DNA of 43,462 nt, taken from NCBI GenBank assembly GCA_023807065.1, contig JAJJLU010003634.1, positions 1 through 43,462 of the forward strand, given 5' to 3'. Source of the stretch: Isotricha intestinalis (taxonomy: Eukaryota; Ciliophora; Litostomatea; Vestibuliferida; Isotrichidae). Shown piece after piece: positions 10,659 through 20,276 of the stretch. The position numbers were made by a program, and so were the translations under genes. The notes below the pieces were generated by a model that worked only from the letters and a program-made list of their open reading frames with translations, was not told the origin of the DNA and searched no databases. How positions within the stretch are numbered: position 1 is the first letter of the stretch; the number at the start of each line of letters is the position of its first letter.

Positions 10659-10811
10659 TTAATTTAAATTGATTTCACCAATATCAGAATTTTTTTTTTC
10701 ATTTTTTTCAACGTCAATATTTTTTTTGGATAATTTTTTTAAATAATAAGGAGATTTCTTAATATTATATATAAATGGTAAATGAACATCTGATTCCTCT
10801 ATATAATATTC

Positions 10812-10844
<33 letters not shown>

Positions 10845-11693
10845 GTCATTATCATTATCATTATCATTATTATTGTCATTATTATTATCATTATTTTCAT
10901 TAAAATTGTTTTGCAAAGATTCATTCTGTTTTTTTTTTTGGAAATAAGGTTGAATTACATTTCTATAACAAATATTTGAATGAATATTATGATGTTTATT
11001 TAAATTAAATTTATTAATATTCTCAAAATCCTGGTTTAAGATATTATTTTTTTTATGTAACTTAATTGAATTATTCAATGGTGTATTCATTTTCAATTTA
11101 ATTGTTCTTTCATCCTCATCAAAATAACTTTTTCTTAATCTAATAGGTTTTTCCATTAAATTCAATGAATAATTTCTTTTTAATTCATTTGAAGGATTAA
11201 TTTTTATCATATTTATTGAACTCTTATGTAGATTATAAGTTTTTTTTCTTGGAAAAAAATTAATATTATTATTTCTCATTTGATTTATATTAAATAATCT
11301 CTTATTAAAACTTTTATTTTTCTTTTGATATAATTTAAAAATCTTAGGTGGAATAAATCTATCGTTTAATTCATAATTATTTTTTTCATTTTCAATATTA
11401 TTATTTTTCCTATTTATATCATTAATATTATAATAATTTTCATATAAATCATTGGGAATGTCATTTTTTTTATAATTGAAATTCCCATTTTGTTGATTTA
11501 TATCAGGTAATATTTTTTTATTATCAAAAAAGTATTTTGCATTAAAACTATCTTCTCTATCTTTAAGTTTATTTTCTTTTTTTTGAGAAGATTTTTTTTT
11601 TTTTATTTTATCAAACCAATCAGATTCATTAAAGTATTCAATGATCATTTTTTCTTCATTATTTTCTATTTCTTCTCTTTGGATATTTCTCAT
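10659..11693 (-). CDS. Asn/Asp-rich protein of unknown function
   Basis: A 344-residue low-complexity protein, not recognised. It starts MRNIQREEIENNEEK, then is rich in Lys, Asn and aromatic residues, with an acidic Asn-Asp repeat at roughly 265-300. No signal peptide or membrane segment. The overall composition suggests disorder. It shares a 67-bp head-to-head promoter gap with the membrane protein gene on the other strand, which suggests common regulation but not a shared role. It could be fast-evolving or lineage-specific; codon use looks like its neighbours. Confidence 0.65.
10811..10895 (-). repeat. CATTAT-type microsatellite inside coding sequence (Asn-Asp repeat)
   Basis: Imperfect tandem hexamers of ATTATC/CATTAT with occasional ATTATTGTC variants encode alternating Asp and Asn on the minus strand. 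All unit lengths are multiples of three, so slippage keeps the frame. Confidence 0.85.
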
Positions 11694-11760
11694 TTATATT
11701 AAAATAAATTTTTTGTTAAAAAAATTAAAAAAAACTATATTTCTTTATTAACAAAAAAAT
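11694..11760. promoter_or_regulatory. 67-bp bidirectional promoter gap
   Basis: Only 67 A+T-rich bases separate the start codons of two divergent genes, so both promoters and both 5' untranslated regions must fit here or overlap coding sequence. No specific motif can be named. Confidence 0.5.
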
Positions 11761-12462
11761 ATGGATGTTAATCAGACAAATACAAGAAATTTAATTCTAA
11801 AGATTACATTTTTATTAACATTATTGATTGTAATTTTAGATTTTCAAGCTTTATATAATTCAATATCTCATTTAAAGAAATATATTGAGAGTGATAAATT
11901 TAATCAAAAATATTTTAATGAATGTATTAAATATCAAAGCATAGCTGAAATTATTTTTGGACTTTTTGGTTCTTGTGCAGGAATTTCTGCTTGTGTAGCA
12001 GGGTTTTTTTTTATAAGAAATTTTGATTGTTTTATTGAAAAAGGTTTAAAAGCATTCAGTTACTTTAATTATTTAGTTTTTGGTCCTTATCTTTTTGCTT
12101 GCACTTTTATAGGTTTACACTACTTTAATAAAATTTCTTATTTTTGTTTAGAAAAAGAAAATTTAGATAATAAAAGTTTGAATTTATTAATTGTATTTTG
12201 TATATTTTTATCTCTTTTTATATCTTCTTTCATTATTTCATTATTTACACCTATAAATATTATTACTTATTTTCATGATTCTATTAGATTTAATGGTACT
12301 GGTTCTTACATTCTTGGAAAAATTTTTTGGAAATTTGTATTTGAAAGAAATAGAAATATGATTATTGAGCCAAACAATAATAATAATAATAATAATATTA
12401 ATAATGGTTTAAATTTTTTAGATGATTTTGACCATCAATTACAATTTTATGCACATATTTAA
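11761..12462 (+). CDS. Four-helix membrane protein of unknown family
   Basis: A 233-residue protein with about four hydrophobic segments: residues 10-32, 58-85, 98-122 and 140-168. A short loop with SIRFNGTGSYILGKIFWKFVF lies after the last helix, then an Asn run (about 204-212) and a soluble tail. No signal peptide cleavage site is obvious; the first helix is probably a signal anchor. It resembles tetraspan membrane proteins in layout but lacks the tetraspanin CCG motif. Function is not recognised. It ends 64 bp from the stop of the convergent aspartyl protease-like gene. Confidence 0.7.
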   Translation: MDVNQTNTRNLILKITFLLTLLIVILDFQALYNSISHLKKYIESDKFNQKYFNECIKYQSIAEIIFGLFGSCAGISACVAGFFFIRNFDCFIEKGLKAFSYFNYLVFGPYLFACTFIGLHYFNKISYFCLEKENLDNKSLNLLIVFCIFLSLFISSFIISLFTPINIITYFHDSIRFNGTGSYILGKIFWKFVFERNRNMIIEPNNNNNNNNINNGLNFLDDFDHQLQFYAHI

Positions 12463-12526
12463 TTATTAAAAAGTAATTTAAATATAATATCTTTTCTTTT
12501 ATATATAAATTACACAAAAATGGTTT

Positions 12527-13900
12527 TTAAACAATCAAAGGATTTTTCGATTCTTTTTGAATATAATCATAATCATCATCATTTAATTCATTTGCTCTTT
12601 TCTTTCTAGGTAATTTTTTTATTAAATAAATAATTATAGTAACTAAAATACCAATTACAATAATAACTGAAATAATCAACAATACAATTATTAAAGTCCT
12701 ATCTTTAGGTTTAGCATTTGGAGTTATTTTTTGAGTATATAAACTCACAGTTTTTGAATCTTTATCAAAAATTAAATCATAATTTTTTAAAAAAGGTTGT
12801 CCTAATCTCCATTCAGCATCAATTGTTTCATCACCCTTTGGAACAAGAATTAGATAATATAATTTATTATTATATTCATACCATAATTGTTCTGGTTTAA
12901 TTTCAAAAGTATAATTTTCTTTTTTTAAAATAAATTTTAAACTTTCCATTTTCTTAATATCATTTTTCATTTCATCTGTTTTGTTACAATAGTAATATGA
13001 ATAAACATTTTTGGTTTTTAATTCTTCAAAAAAACATTGTTTTTTTTGAATTTTTTGATTGAAAAATAAATCAAATATCATTTCCTTAAATTGAAGAGGT
13101 GCAATAATTAATCCTGAGTTAAAATTAAATCTTGTACTATTTGTAATATTAATATTTTTGTTTCCATAAATAATATTATTACATTCCATTCCTAAAATTA
13201 GACTATCTTCTAAGATTTTCAAATTAATTTTAGTTAAATTATTTTCAGAATATTCATTATTAAATTGATGAGGATAGGCACCAAATATAAATTCATTTTT
13301 ATTATCTTTTAAATCTTTATTTAAAGTGTCTCTTTCATCAAAATGAAAATAAAAAGCATTTCTTGAAATTTTTTTATCTGAATGTAATTTATTAATTAAA
13401 CTTGTATTATAAAGTTGTTGTGATGTCTTTGAATCAAATTTTAAACCAATAACTCCTGAAGTTTTATTTATTTTCAAAGCAGAAATTTCTGTTACTAAAG
13501 AAAAAGAAACATTATCAATTTTTGAATCTCCAAATACGAAATTTTCTTGTGATAAATCAGCTTTTTTAAAATCTTCAGAAAAAATAAAATCAACTTCTTC
13601 TATTTTTCGATAAGAAGAAGAATTTGTATCAAATGTTGGATACGAAGATTTAACTTGAGGGCCTAATAAATATGTTGAATAAGCATCAGTTCTTAAATGA
13701 ACATTAAATTTTTGAATTGGTGTTCCTAATAATATTTCAACTATTAAATTTTGATCATTTAAAATTTCCATTACATTTGATTCATTCATTTTTTCAAATG
13801 TTTTTTGCATAAATTTTAATTTTATTGGTTCTATTTTAGAATTTAAATTCTTTGATAATGAAAGTAATAAAAATGTTAGAAATAAATAGCTTTTGCTCAT
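12527..13900 (-). CDS. Membrane-anchored pepsin-family protein lacking both catalytic Asp (pseudoprotease)
   Basis: A 457-residue type I membrane protein with signal peptide (about 1-20), a pepsin-like A1 fold, a transmembrane helix (about 402-428) and a 29-residue basic-then-acidic cytoplasmic tail. The N-lobe landmark ILLGTPIQKFNV is normal, but the catalytic DTG that should follow reads RTD (70-72). The second DTG position reads NSG (261-263) before LIIAP. The C-terminal family block LGQPFLKNYDLIFD is well kept. Cys240, Cys289 and Cys305 may form a disulfide. It is therefore probably catalytically inactive and could be a receptor or binding protein. The frame is intact, so this is not a decaying gene. 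Confidence 0.8.
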   Translation of the reverse strand: MSKSYLFLTFLLLSLSKNLNSKIEPIKLKFMQKTFEKMNESNVMEILNDQNLIVEILLGTPIQKFNVHLRTDAYSTYLLGPQVKSSYPTFDTNSSSYRKIEEVDFIFSEDFKKADLSQENFVFGDSKIDNVSFSLVTEISALKINKTSGVIGLKFDSKTSQQLYNTSLINKLHSDKKISRNAFYFHFDERDTLNKDLKDNKNEFIFGAYPHQFNNEYSENNLTKINLKILEDSLILGMECNNIIYGNKNINITNSTRFNFNSGLIIAPLQFKEMIFDLFFNQKIQKKQCFFEELKTKNVYSYYYCNKTDEMKNDIKKMESLKFILKKENYTFEIKPEQLWYEYNNKLYYLILVPKGDETIDAEWRLGQPFLKNYDLIFDKDSKTVSLYTQKITPNAKPKDRTLIIVLLIISVIIVIGILVTIIIYLIKKLPRKKRANELNDDDYDYIQKESKNPLIV

Positions 13901-14069
13901 TTTTGATGATAAAAATATTAAAAAATTAAATAAATAGTTTTATAATTTTTAATTACATAATAATTATTTTTGATAAATTAAATATACCCTTTATAAATTT
14001 TATTTATAAATATTTCAATAATTAGTAATATTCCATATTTCCAAATAAATAATATTAAAAATTGAATTT

Positions 14070-15788
14070 TTATTTGCTATTATATTTATTTCTAGAATAT
14101 TGAAATATTTCGATAAATTTTTCAAAATTTATTGTATCTTCTTCTTTTATACCGAAAGTATTTTGAATATCTAAAATAATATCTTCAACTACATTCTTAG
14201 AATTACTAGTTATATCAAATATTGCTTCTCTTATTTGTTGTAAAGTAATTTCATTTTTTCCTTCTTTATCTATATTATCATAAAATTCTTTAACATATTT
14301 TTCTTTTGTTAATAAATTTCTATCTACACATCCTCTAATAAATTCTTCATATTCAATATAACCACTATTATCAGTATCTAAAACTGTAAAAATTTCTTCA
14401 ATTGTATCTCCATAAACTAAAAAATCATATTTTGAAAAATCTCCTGTATCTTCTCCTTTCATTTTATAATATTCAATTAATCCATCATATAATTCTTTTT
14501 TTGTTAATAAGCCATTCATTTCTTTATTAAAATATCTAAAAATAATTAAAATATTATTTTCTTCTTTAAAGAAGACAGCAAAATGACAAATAATTGCAAT
14601 GAAGATTTGCTCAATTTTTGATGTTAATTGATAATTAATTAAATTATTAAAATATTTCTCTAAATCTTCGGTTTTAATTAATATTTTATAAGGTAATATT
14701 GGATCATATCTTTTAAAAAAATCACATTTTAAGGCTTGATCAGCAGAATATCTTGTTTGAAGATTAATATCTAATAAATGTCTTAATAAACTTTGTAAAC
14801 TTTTAGGATATTTTTTTAATCTTTCATTTTTGGTATTATATTTACCTTTTAAAATAGAATTTATTATTTTTTCTTCATTTTCACCTTGAAAAGGAATATC
14901 ACCAGTCATTAAAATATATAATATAACTCCTATACTCCATAAATCACATTTATTATTATAATTTTGATTTATTACTTCTGGTGCCATATAATATGTAGTT
15001 CCTATTATTGTTTTTTCATTTTGTTTTGTTTTTAATTTTGCAGTTCCAAAATCAATTATTTTTAAATGATAATATTGACTTATTTTTCCTTTTATGTTTA
15101 CCATTAATATATTTGAAACTAAAATATTTTCCAATTTTAAATCTCTATGAATTATACCATGAAAATGAAGATAAGAAATTCCACTTAATATTTGAAATAA
15201 AATATTTGAAATTTGCATTTCATCTAATCCATTTTTGAGTTGACCGACTAAATCACCGAATTTACAATATTCATTTACAATATAATATTCATCAGTTTGA
15301 TTAAAAACTTCATATATTTTTATTATTGAAGGGTGACATAGTTTTTTTAATATATTTATTTCATTTAATATTCTTAAATTATATACATTATTTTCATTGT
15401 TTTTATCTTTTAATATTTTTTTAATTGCAACTTCCTTTTGAAAAATTTTATCTTTTGCATAATAAACTTTTCCAAAACCACCTTGTCCTATTTTTCTAAT
15501 TATTATATATTTTTTATCAGGAGAATCATTATTTTCTTTAATTAAACATTCTGGAATAAAAACTAATTTGGTTTCTTTTATATTAGATATATTTTTTGAT
15601 ATTGGAAAAGTATTTTTACTTCGTAATTTTGGCATAATTAAATCTATTTTTTCTCTTCTAGTTTTTTGAGGGGAATATGATAAATTTGAATTTTTATGAT
15701 AATATAAATCATTTTTATCTCTCAAAAGATTTCTTTGATTTTCTAATCTTCTGATATTCGAATTACAAGCTGCACATTTTATTCCCAT
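14070..15788 (-). CDS. Calcium-dependent protein kinase (CDPK), acylated N-terminus
   Basis: A 572-residue Ser/Thr kinase fused to calmodulin-like EF-hands, the plant/alveolate CDPK arrangement. Residues 1-8 read MGIKCAAC, fitting N-myristoylation at Gly2 and palmitoylation at Cys5/Cys8. Kinase landmarks: glycine loop GQGGFG 101-106, catalytic Lys123, HRDLK 214-218, DFG 246-248, APE 269-271. A junction segment (about 365-410) is followed by four EF-hand positions. Only the second, DTDNSGYIEYEE (471-482), has a full set of calcium ligands; those near 421, 505 and 545 are degenerate. It should be a membrane-bound calcium-responsive kinase with reduced calcium load. HRDLKLEN replaces the usual HRDLKPEN. 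Confidence 0.93.
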   Translation of the reverse strand: MGIKCAACNSNIRRLENQRNLLRDKNDLYYHKNSNLSYSPQKTRREKIDLIMPKLRSKNTFPISKNISNIKETKLVFIPECLIKENNDSPDKKYIIIRKIGQGGFGKVYYAKDKIFQKEVAIKKILKDKNNENNVYNLRILNEINILKKLCHPSIIKIYEVFNQTDEYYIVNEYCKFGDLVGQLKNGLDEMQISNILFQILSGISYLHFHGIIHRDLKLENILVSNILMVNIKGKISQYYHLKIIDFGTAKLKTKQNEKTIIGTTYYMAPEVINQNYNNKCDLWSIGVILYILMTGDIPFQGENEEKIINSILKGKYNTKNERLKKYPKSLQSLLRHLLDINLQTRYSADQALKCDFFKRYDPILPYKILIKTEDLEKYFNNLINYQLTSKIEQIFIAIICHFAVFFKEENNILIIFRYFNKEMNGLLTKKELYDGLIEYYKMKGEDTGDFSKYDFLVYGDTIEEIFTVLDTDNSGYIEYEEFIRGCVDRNLLTKEKYVKEFYDNIDKEGKNEITLQQIREAIFDITSNSKNVVEDIILDIQNTFGIKEEDTINFEKFIEIFQYSRNKYNSK

Positions 15789-16108
15789 TTTTTTTATTAT
15801 AAAATTTCATTTTATTTTTAATTTAGAACAATAATTCTATATTAAAACAAGTAAAGTAAATATAATATATGATAATATATAATTTTACATATAAACTTTA
15901 ATCATATTATTATAATTTAGAAATTTTAAATAAAATCATAATTTTAATTATTTTTCATCATTCATATGATAAAATAAGTTCATTTTATTCATTTGAGTCT
16001 TTTTTAAATTTATTTAAAAAACATATTTATATAATAATGTTTTTGAATTTTATATAATAATTTCTTTATTGAAAAAAAATTAAATTATTCAAATTTTCAA
16101 AGAATTTT
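15789..16108. other. Intergenic region, 0.3 kb
   Basis: A+T-rich spacer upstream of the CDPK gene and downstream of the next minus-strand gene. No feature seen. Confidence 0.5.
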
Positions 16109-16981
16109 TTAATTTGACAATAAAAGAAAAAATACTTGCATATTATATGAATCTTTTATTGGCATTGCACAAATAACACAATAATCGATATAACTGGTTA
16201 AAATGTCATCTAATGCATTGCTTTCATTTTTCCTTAATAAACTCCAAACAGATTCTTTATAATTATCAATAGGACATTCAATACAATAAATTTTTTTATC
16301 TTTAAAAGTTTTAAAAAAATAATTATCTAAAATTCTCTCATTTCTTTCATCATCACTCATTGGAGTAGTATTTAAAACTAATATATCTTCTCTTAATTGA
16401 TAATAACAAGATTCATTTCTAATTAAAAAATTAGGCATTTTAGAAAATTTTTCATTTTTATTATTTTCAGCTTTACTAATTAAATCAAATAATCCTTGAT
16501 TTTTAGCTTCTTCTTTATATTTTTCAGGTTCAATCCTAATATCATTTAAAAATTCAAATATTTTATGAGATTTTTCATCACTTATTTCAAGCATTAAATT
16601 TTCTAAATCATCATTAGTTGATTCATTCCAATAAGGAGGATTATGAGAATTCTGAACATTATCATTACAGAATTCTTGAACAATATCATTTTCTTCTTTT
16701 TCATCTTTTTCTTCTATTTTTTCTTTTTCATATAATTCTTCTAAATTTTGTTTTATTTTCACTGTTTTTAATTCTGGTTCCTCATTATTATTAATTTTAT
16801 CTTCCTCTATATTCATTTCAATTCTTCCTGTATGTATAGTATCTTTTAAATTAGAGTTTTCTAAATTTGACTGACTGTTATTCTTTTCAAAATCAGTTTT
16901 TAATTTATCATTTCTTTTCATGTCAATATTTAAATTAGCAAAATCTTTGTTTTCTTCTCTTACACAACATTGAGATCCCAT
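16109..16981 (-). CDS. Acylated acidic protein with a possible CAP-like C-terminal domain
   Basis: A 290-residue protein beginning MGSQCCVREE, a good N-myristoyl plus double-Cys palmitoyl signal, so probably bound to the inner face of a membrane or the cilium. Residues 10-120 are disordered and rich in Glu, Asn and Lys. The C-terminal part (about 130-290) is globular; its start, FEFLNDIRIEPEKYKEEA, resembles the first helix of CAP/SCP-family domains, but I cannot identify the family's conserved His and Glu pair, so the assignment is weak. Function unknown. Confidence 0.65.
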   Translation of the reverse strand: MGSQCCVREENKDFANLNIDMKRNDKLKTDFEKNNSQSNLENSNLKDTIHTGRIEMNIEEDKINNNEEPELKTVKIKQNLEELYEKEKIEEKDEKEENDIVQEFCNDNVQNSHNPPYWNESTNDDLENLMLEISDEKSHKIFEFLNDIRIEPEKYKEEAKNQGLFDLISKAENNKNEKFSKMPNFLIRNESCYYQLREDILVLNTTPMSDDERNERILDNYFFKTFKDKKIYCIECPIDNYKESVWSLLRKNESNALDDILTSYIDYCVICAMPIKDSYNMQVFFLLLSN

Positions 16982-18222
16982 TATTTTTTAAAATAAATTT
17001 TTATTTTATTTTTATAAATAAGAAAAAAAAATCTTTGTTACAGATATTTACTACAAAAATTTTTTTATTTTTTAAGATATATGATTAAATCTTATTTTAA
17101 ATCTGTAAAAAAAAATTATTTATATTAAATCAATAACATCATAAAATACAAAAATTGATGGAATTTCACTAATAATTATGATGAGTGAATATTAAAGATA
17201 TATTTTTTGTTTCAATTATTTCTCCTATTGAAATCAAATTAATAATATAAAAAAATATTATTATAAAAAACTAAAAATATAAATAACTCCCCTTTAATAC
17301 AAAAATTTTCTGTTTATAAAAAAGCTTTTTTAAGGAAAAGAGGAATAAATATTATCTTAAAATATTTATTTCATTTAAAGTTTGTTAACGAAAAATAATA
17401 ATTTTAAAAAAATGCCTATTTATAATAATTATATAATATCATTAAATTTTAATATTAATTTTGAGTGTTGAATTTCATGTAATAAAAAAAATAATAAAAA
17501 CAAAGTGGATTAGTCTTATATTGAAAATATTGATTTAATTCTTTTTTACAAATCATGATTGAAATTTAATAATCCAATTTTGAAATCCTTAAACATGAAA
17601 GAAATATTATGTTGATTTTAATGATTAAAAAGAAATTAAAATTAGTTTTTAAAAGTTTAATTATTGAAAACAATAAAAATAAAATATTAATAATAATTTT
17701 AATGATTATCAAAGAATGACACCATATAAGGCTATTTAAAAAATAATAATTCAATAAAAATGAATATATGAATATATTAAAGTCAAATATATATCTTTAT
17801 AAAATATGGAGAACTTAATATCGAATTATTAAAAGAAATAACAATATAAAAAAAAATATTATTCTCAAATAATTTAAAAAAAAAATTGAAAATTTCTGAA
17901 AGACTCTAAATACATCGAATATTTGTGAATAATAATGTTTATAATAAAAAACTGTAATAAACAAAAATTAAATATATAATTAAAAAAATATCATTAACTA
18001 TATTTTAAAATAGAAATTATATATTTCTTTTTTATTTTTTTTAATTCAAAAATAAATAAAAATTTATAGTTATATTTTTATTCTAATATTAATAATTTTT
18101 CTAAAATTATAGATAGAAAATTTTAAATCTAAATATTTTACTTCAAAATAACAGAAAAAAAAGAAATGAAAAACTAAATGATATCATATATTATAGTATA
18201 ATTAAGCCTAAAAAAAAAATTA
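16982..18222. other. Longest intergenic region, 1.2 kb
   Basis: No convincing gene. The longest open frame, about 62 codons on the minus strand near 17566-17754, is hydrophobic because of T-rich codons and is probably chance. No RNA gene or repeat family is seen. Confidence 0.5.
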
Positions 18223-19020
18223 TTAAATTTCCTCTACTTCATGAGCGTCACTATTATCTTCTTTTGGGAAAATTCTTTTTTCATTAATTTTTTTGTAAAA
18301 AATTTTCTTTTTTAACTGTGATTCATCAAAACATTTACACCAATACTCGACTAAAATACAAGAATAATGAGCAAAAAAAAATCCTATAGGAACATCAATA
18401 GTATAATGTATTCTACTTTCAATAACTAAAATTGCTTCATAAAGAGCAACTGAAAAAGAAAAAATTGAAAAATAATAATGTTTCCTATAATAAGCAAAAA
18501 AACCACAAATTGCGCAAATTCCAACATGTCCACTCCAAAAAAAATCATTTCCTTCATAATAATTTACACTAATGGAGGGAAAATGAGGATCTTCCCATTC
18601 CCATCCTTCATCTTTTGGAATTGACATTCTATTTAAACTTTGCATTATTCCACGACAAACATAAAAAAAAACTATTGTTAAACCATTTGACCATAATTTA
18701 TCTATTAAACACCAGATTATTAATGATGCTACAAATGTTAAATCTAATATGAATGAACCTATTATTTTTGATGCTTTATTAAAATTCTTGTTCTCTCTAT
18801 ATATTTTGTTTAAACCCTTTGTTAAGGTAAATCCTCCATCCAAAAAACATTTTCCTTTTTCTATATTTGATTTATTTAATATGATGTCTGTTTGATTTAT
18901 CAAGTAATATAAAAGTATTGCAAATAAAGAAAGAATTAAACGGACTTTCTTTCCAAATGTTAATTTTTGATTAAATATATTTGGACGTAAAAAATTGGAA
19001 TGAATTAAAGGACTGTCCAT
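18223..19020 (-). CDS. PAP2_C-family membrane phosphotransferase (sphingomyelin synthase/PDCT-like)
   Basis: A 265-residue polytopic membrane protein with about five to six hydrophobic segments. The catalytic signature of the PAP2 C-terminal family is present: SGH at 163-165 after NDFFW, and HYTID at 205-209 with the second His and its Asp. These residues form the catalytic triad in sphingomyelin synthases and in plant ROD1, which moves phosphocholine between phosphatidylcholine and diacylglycerol. The SGHV form and a charged loop 'EGWEWEDPHFP' precede the active site. The likely role is phospholipid headgroup exchange in the endomembrane system. Whether ceramide or diacylglycerol is the acceptor cannot be told from sequence. 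Confidence 0.75.
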   Translation of the reverse strand: MDSPLIHSNFLRPNIFNQKLTFGKKVRLILSLFAILLYYLINQTDIILNKSNIEKGKCFLDGGFTLTKGLNKIYRENKNFNKASKIIGSFILDLTFVASLIIWCLIDKLWSNGLTIVFFYVCRGIMQSLNRMSIPKDEGWEWEDPHFPSISVNYYEGNDFFWSGHVGICAICGFFAYYRKHYYFSIFSFSVALYEAILVIESRIHYTIDVPIGFFFAHYSCILVEYWCKCFDESQLKKKIFYKKINEKRIFPKEDNSDAHEVEEI

Positions 19021-19146
19021 TATAATAATTATTTTTTTTTAGTTTTTACTATAATACAAAAATTATTAATTTTTTATAATTTCATTTTTGAATGTTTTTA
19101 TAAACAATTGGTTTTAAGTAGATTTAAAATTAAATTATATTACCTT

Positions 19147-19164
19147 CTTATATATATATATAAG
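19147..19164. repeat. Perfect 18-bp palindrome with (TA)n core
   Basis: CTTATATATATATATAAG reads the same on both strands. It lies between two same-strand genes and is probably a microsatellite; no function is implied. Confidence 0.6.
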
Positions 19165-19313
19165 AATAATTTATTATATTATATTTTTAAACATTTTTTT
19201 TAACATGCTCAATTATTTTTTAAGTTTTAATTTATTTTAAAATTTTTATTTTCTTCATAAATGGGTTAAAAATTTTGATGAGTAGAAAGTGATAAAAATA
19301 AAATTAAATCTTT

Positions 19314-19979
19314 TTAATATTTTTCTAATGGATATTTTACTTGAATCACTTTATTCATACCTCCTTCCAATACTTTTAATTTATTGTTATAACCGAATTT
19401 CTCTAAATAAGTGAGAGCAAAAACAGCTCTTTTACCACCTTTACATAAAATATGAACAGTTCTATTTTTTTCAACTTTTGACATTTTAGGTGTAAAAGTA
19501 CTTAAACTAACCAATTGACTATCTTTTATTATTCCTGTTTCTTTATATTCATTTTTTTCTCTTACATCTAAAATAACTTCATTTGATTTTTTTATATCGT
19601 TAATCTTTTCAACAGAAATTTTATCATAAGAAATTACATTTGATTTATATTTTGCTTTAACCCAATCTTCATAAAATGAAAAACCAAATATTTTATATCC
19701 GAAACTTTGAATTTCCTTTATAGTTTTGTAATAATTTGATTTATCTGATATTATTACTAAAGCATATTTTTTGGGAATTAATTTATTTATATATGTTTTC
19801 AAATATTCTGGTGGAAGAAGAAGAGATTTTGGAATATATCCTTTTTCAGCAATTGACAAATTTCGAGTATCGATTACAAATGTTTTTGGATCTTTTAATA
19901 ATTTTTGTAATGAATCAGGCCCTATTTTTTTCAAACTAAATGTAAATGATATTAAAAGTATAATTATAATCGACTTCAT
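19314..19979 (-). CDS. Secreted or organelle-targeted double rhodanese-domain protein
   Basis: A 221-residue protein with an N-terminal hydrophobic signal (about 1-16) and two rhodanese-like domains. The first (about 20-110) has the FVIDTRN entry but no active-site cysteine (the loop reads ISDKSNY), so it is inactive. The second (about 120-221) has VILDVRE and an active loop CKGGKRA with Cys179, followed by LEGGMNKV. It should carry a persulfide on Cys179 and act in sulfur transfer or as a sulfide/thiol sensor. Paired rhodanese domains of this kind occur at the C-terminus of bacterial metallo-beta-lactamase-fold proteins; here they stand alone. A bacterial origin is possible but unproven. Confidence 0.8.
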   Translation of the reverse strand: MKSIIIILLISFTFSLKKIGPDSLQKLLKDPKTFVIDTRNLSIAEKGYIPKSLLLPPEYLKTYINKLIPKKYALVIISDKSNYYKTIKEIQSFGYKIFGFSFYEDWVKAKYKSNVISYDKISVEKINDIKKSNEVILDVREKNEYKETGIIKDSQLVSLSTFTPKMSKVEKNRTVHILCKGGKRAVFALTYLEKFGYNNKLKVLEGGMNKVIQVKYPLEKY

Positions 19980-20276
19980 TTTTAATATAAAAATAAAATG
20001 ATTTCAAAAAATAAAAAACATTATTTGAAAATCAATTTAATTATATAATGTTTTCCAAGTTAATGTAAATATCTAAAAAAAATAAAATATTTATTTAATA
20101 TATAAGATTTTAATGATTCATTAAGAAAAAAAAAGTTTATGTTTTAATTAAAAATTTATAAATGAAATTAAGTTACATTTTTTTTAAAATATTAGAAAAA
20201 AATATTTATCTTCAAAAAGCTTTTTTATTAAAAAAATAAAAAAAATTAAAAACGAAAAAAAAATTTAATAAAACGA

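Noticed and set aside
10811..10895. Tandem repeat that could suggest a CRISPR-like or satellite array
   Set aside because: Units are six bases, have no spacers, and encode Asn-Asp inside an open frame.
17566..17754. Hydrophobic 62-residue frame in the longest gap
   Set aside because: T-rich DNA gives Phe/Ile/Leu-rich frames by chance; no start context, motif or neighbour supports it.
19147..19164. (TA)n palindrome as a transposon end or excision site
   Set aside because: No partner repeat, no flanking duplication and no gene disruption; a simple microsatellite explains it.
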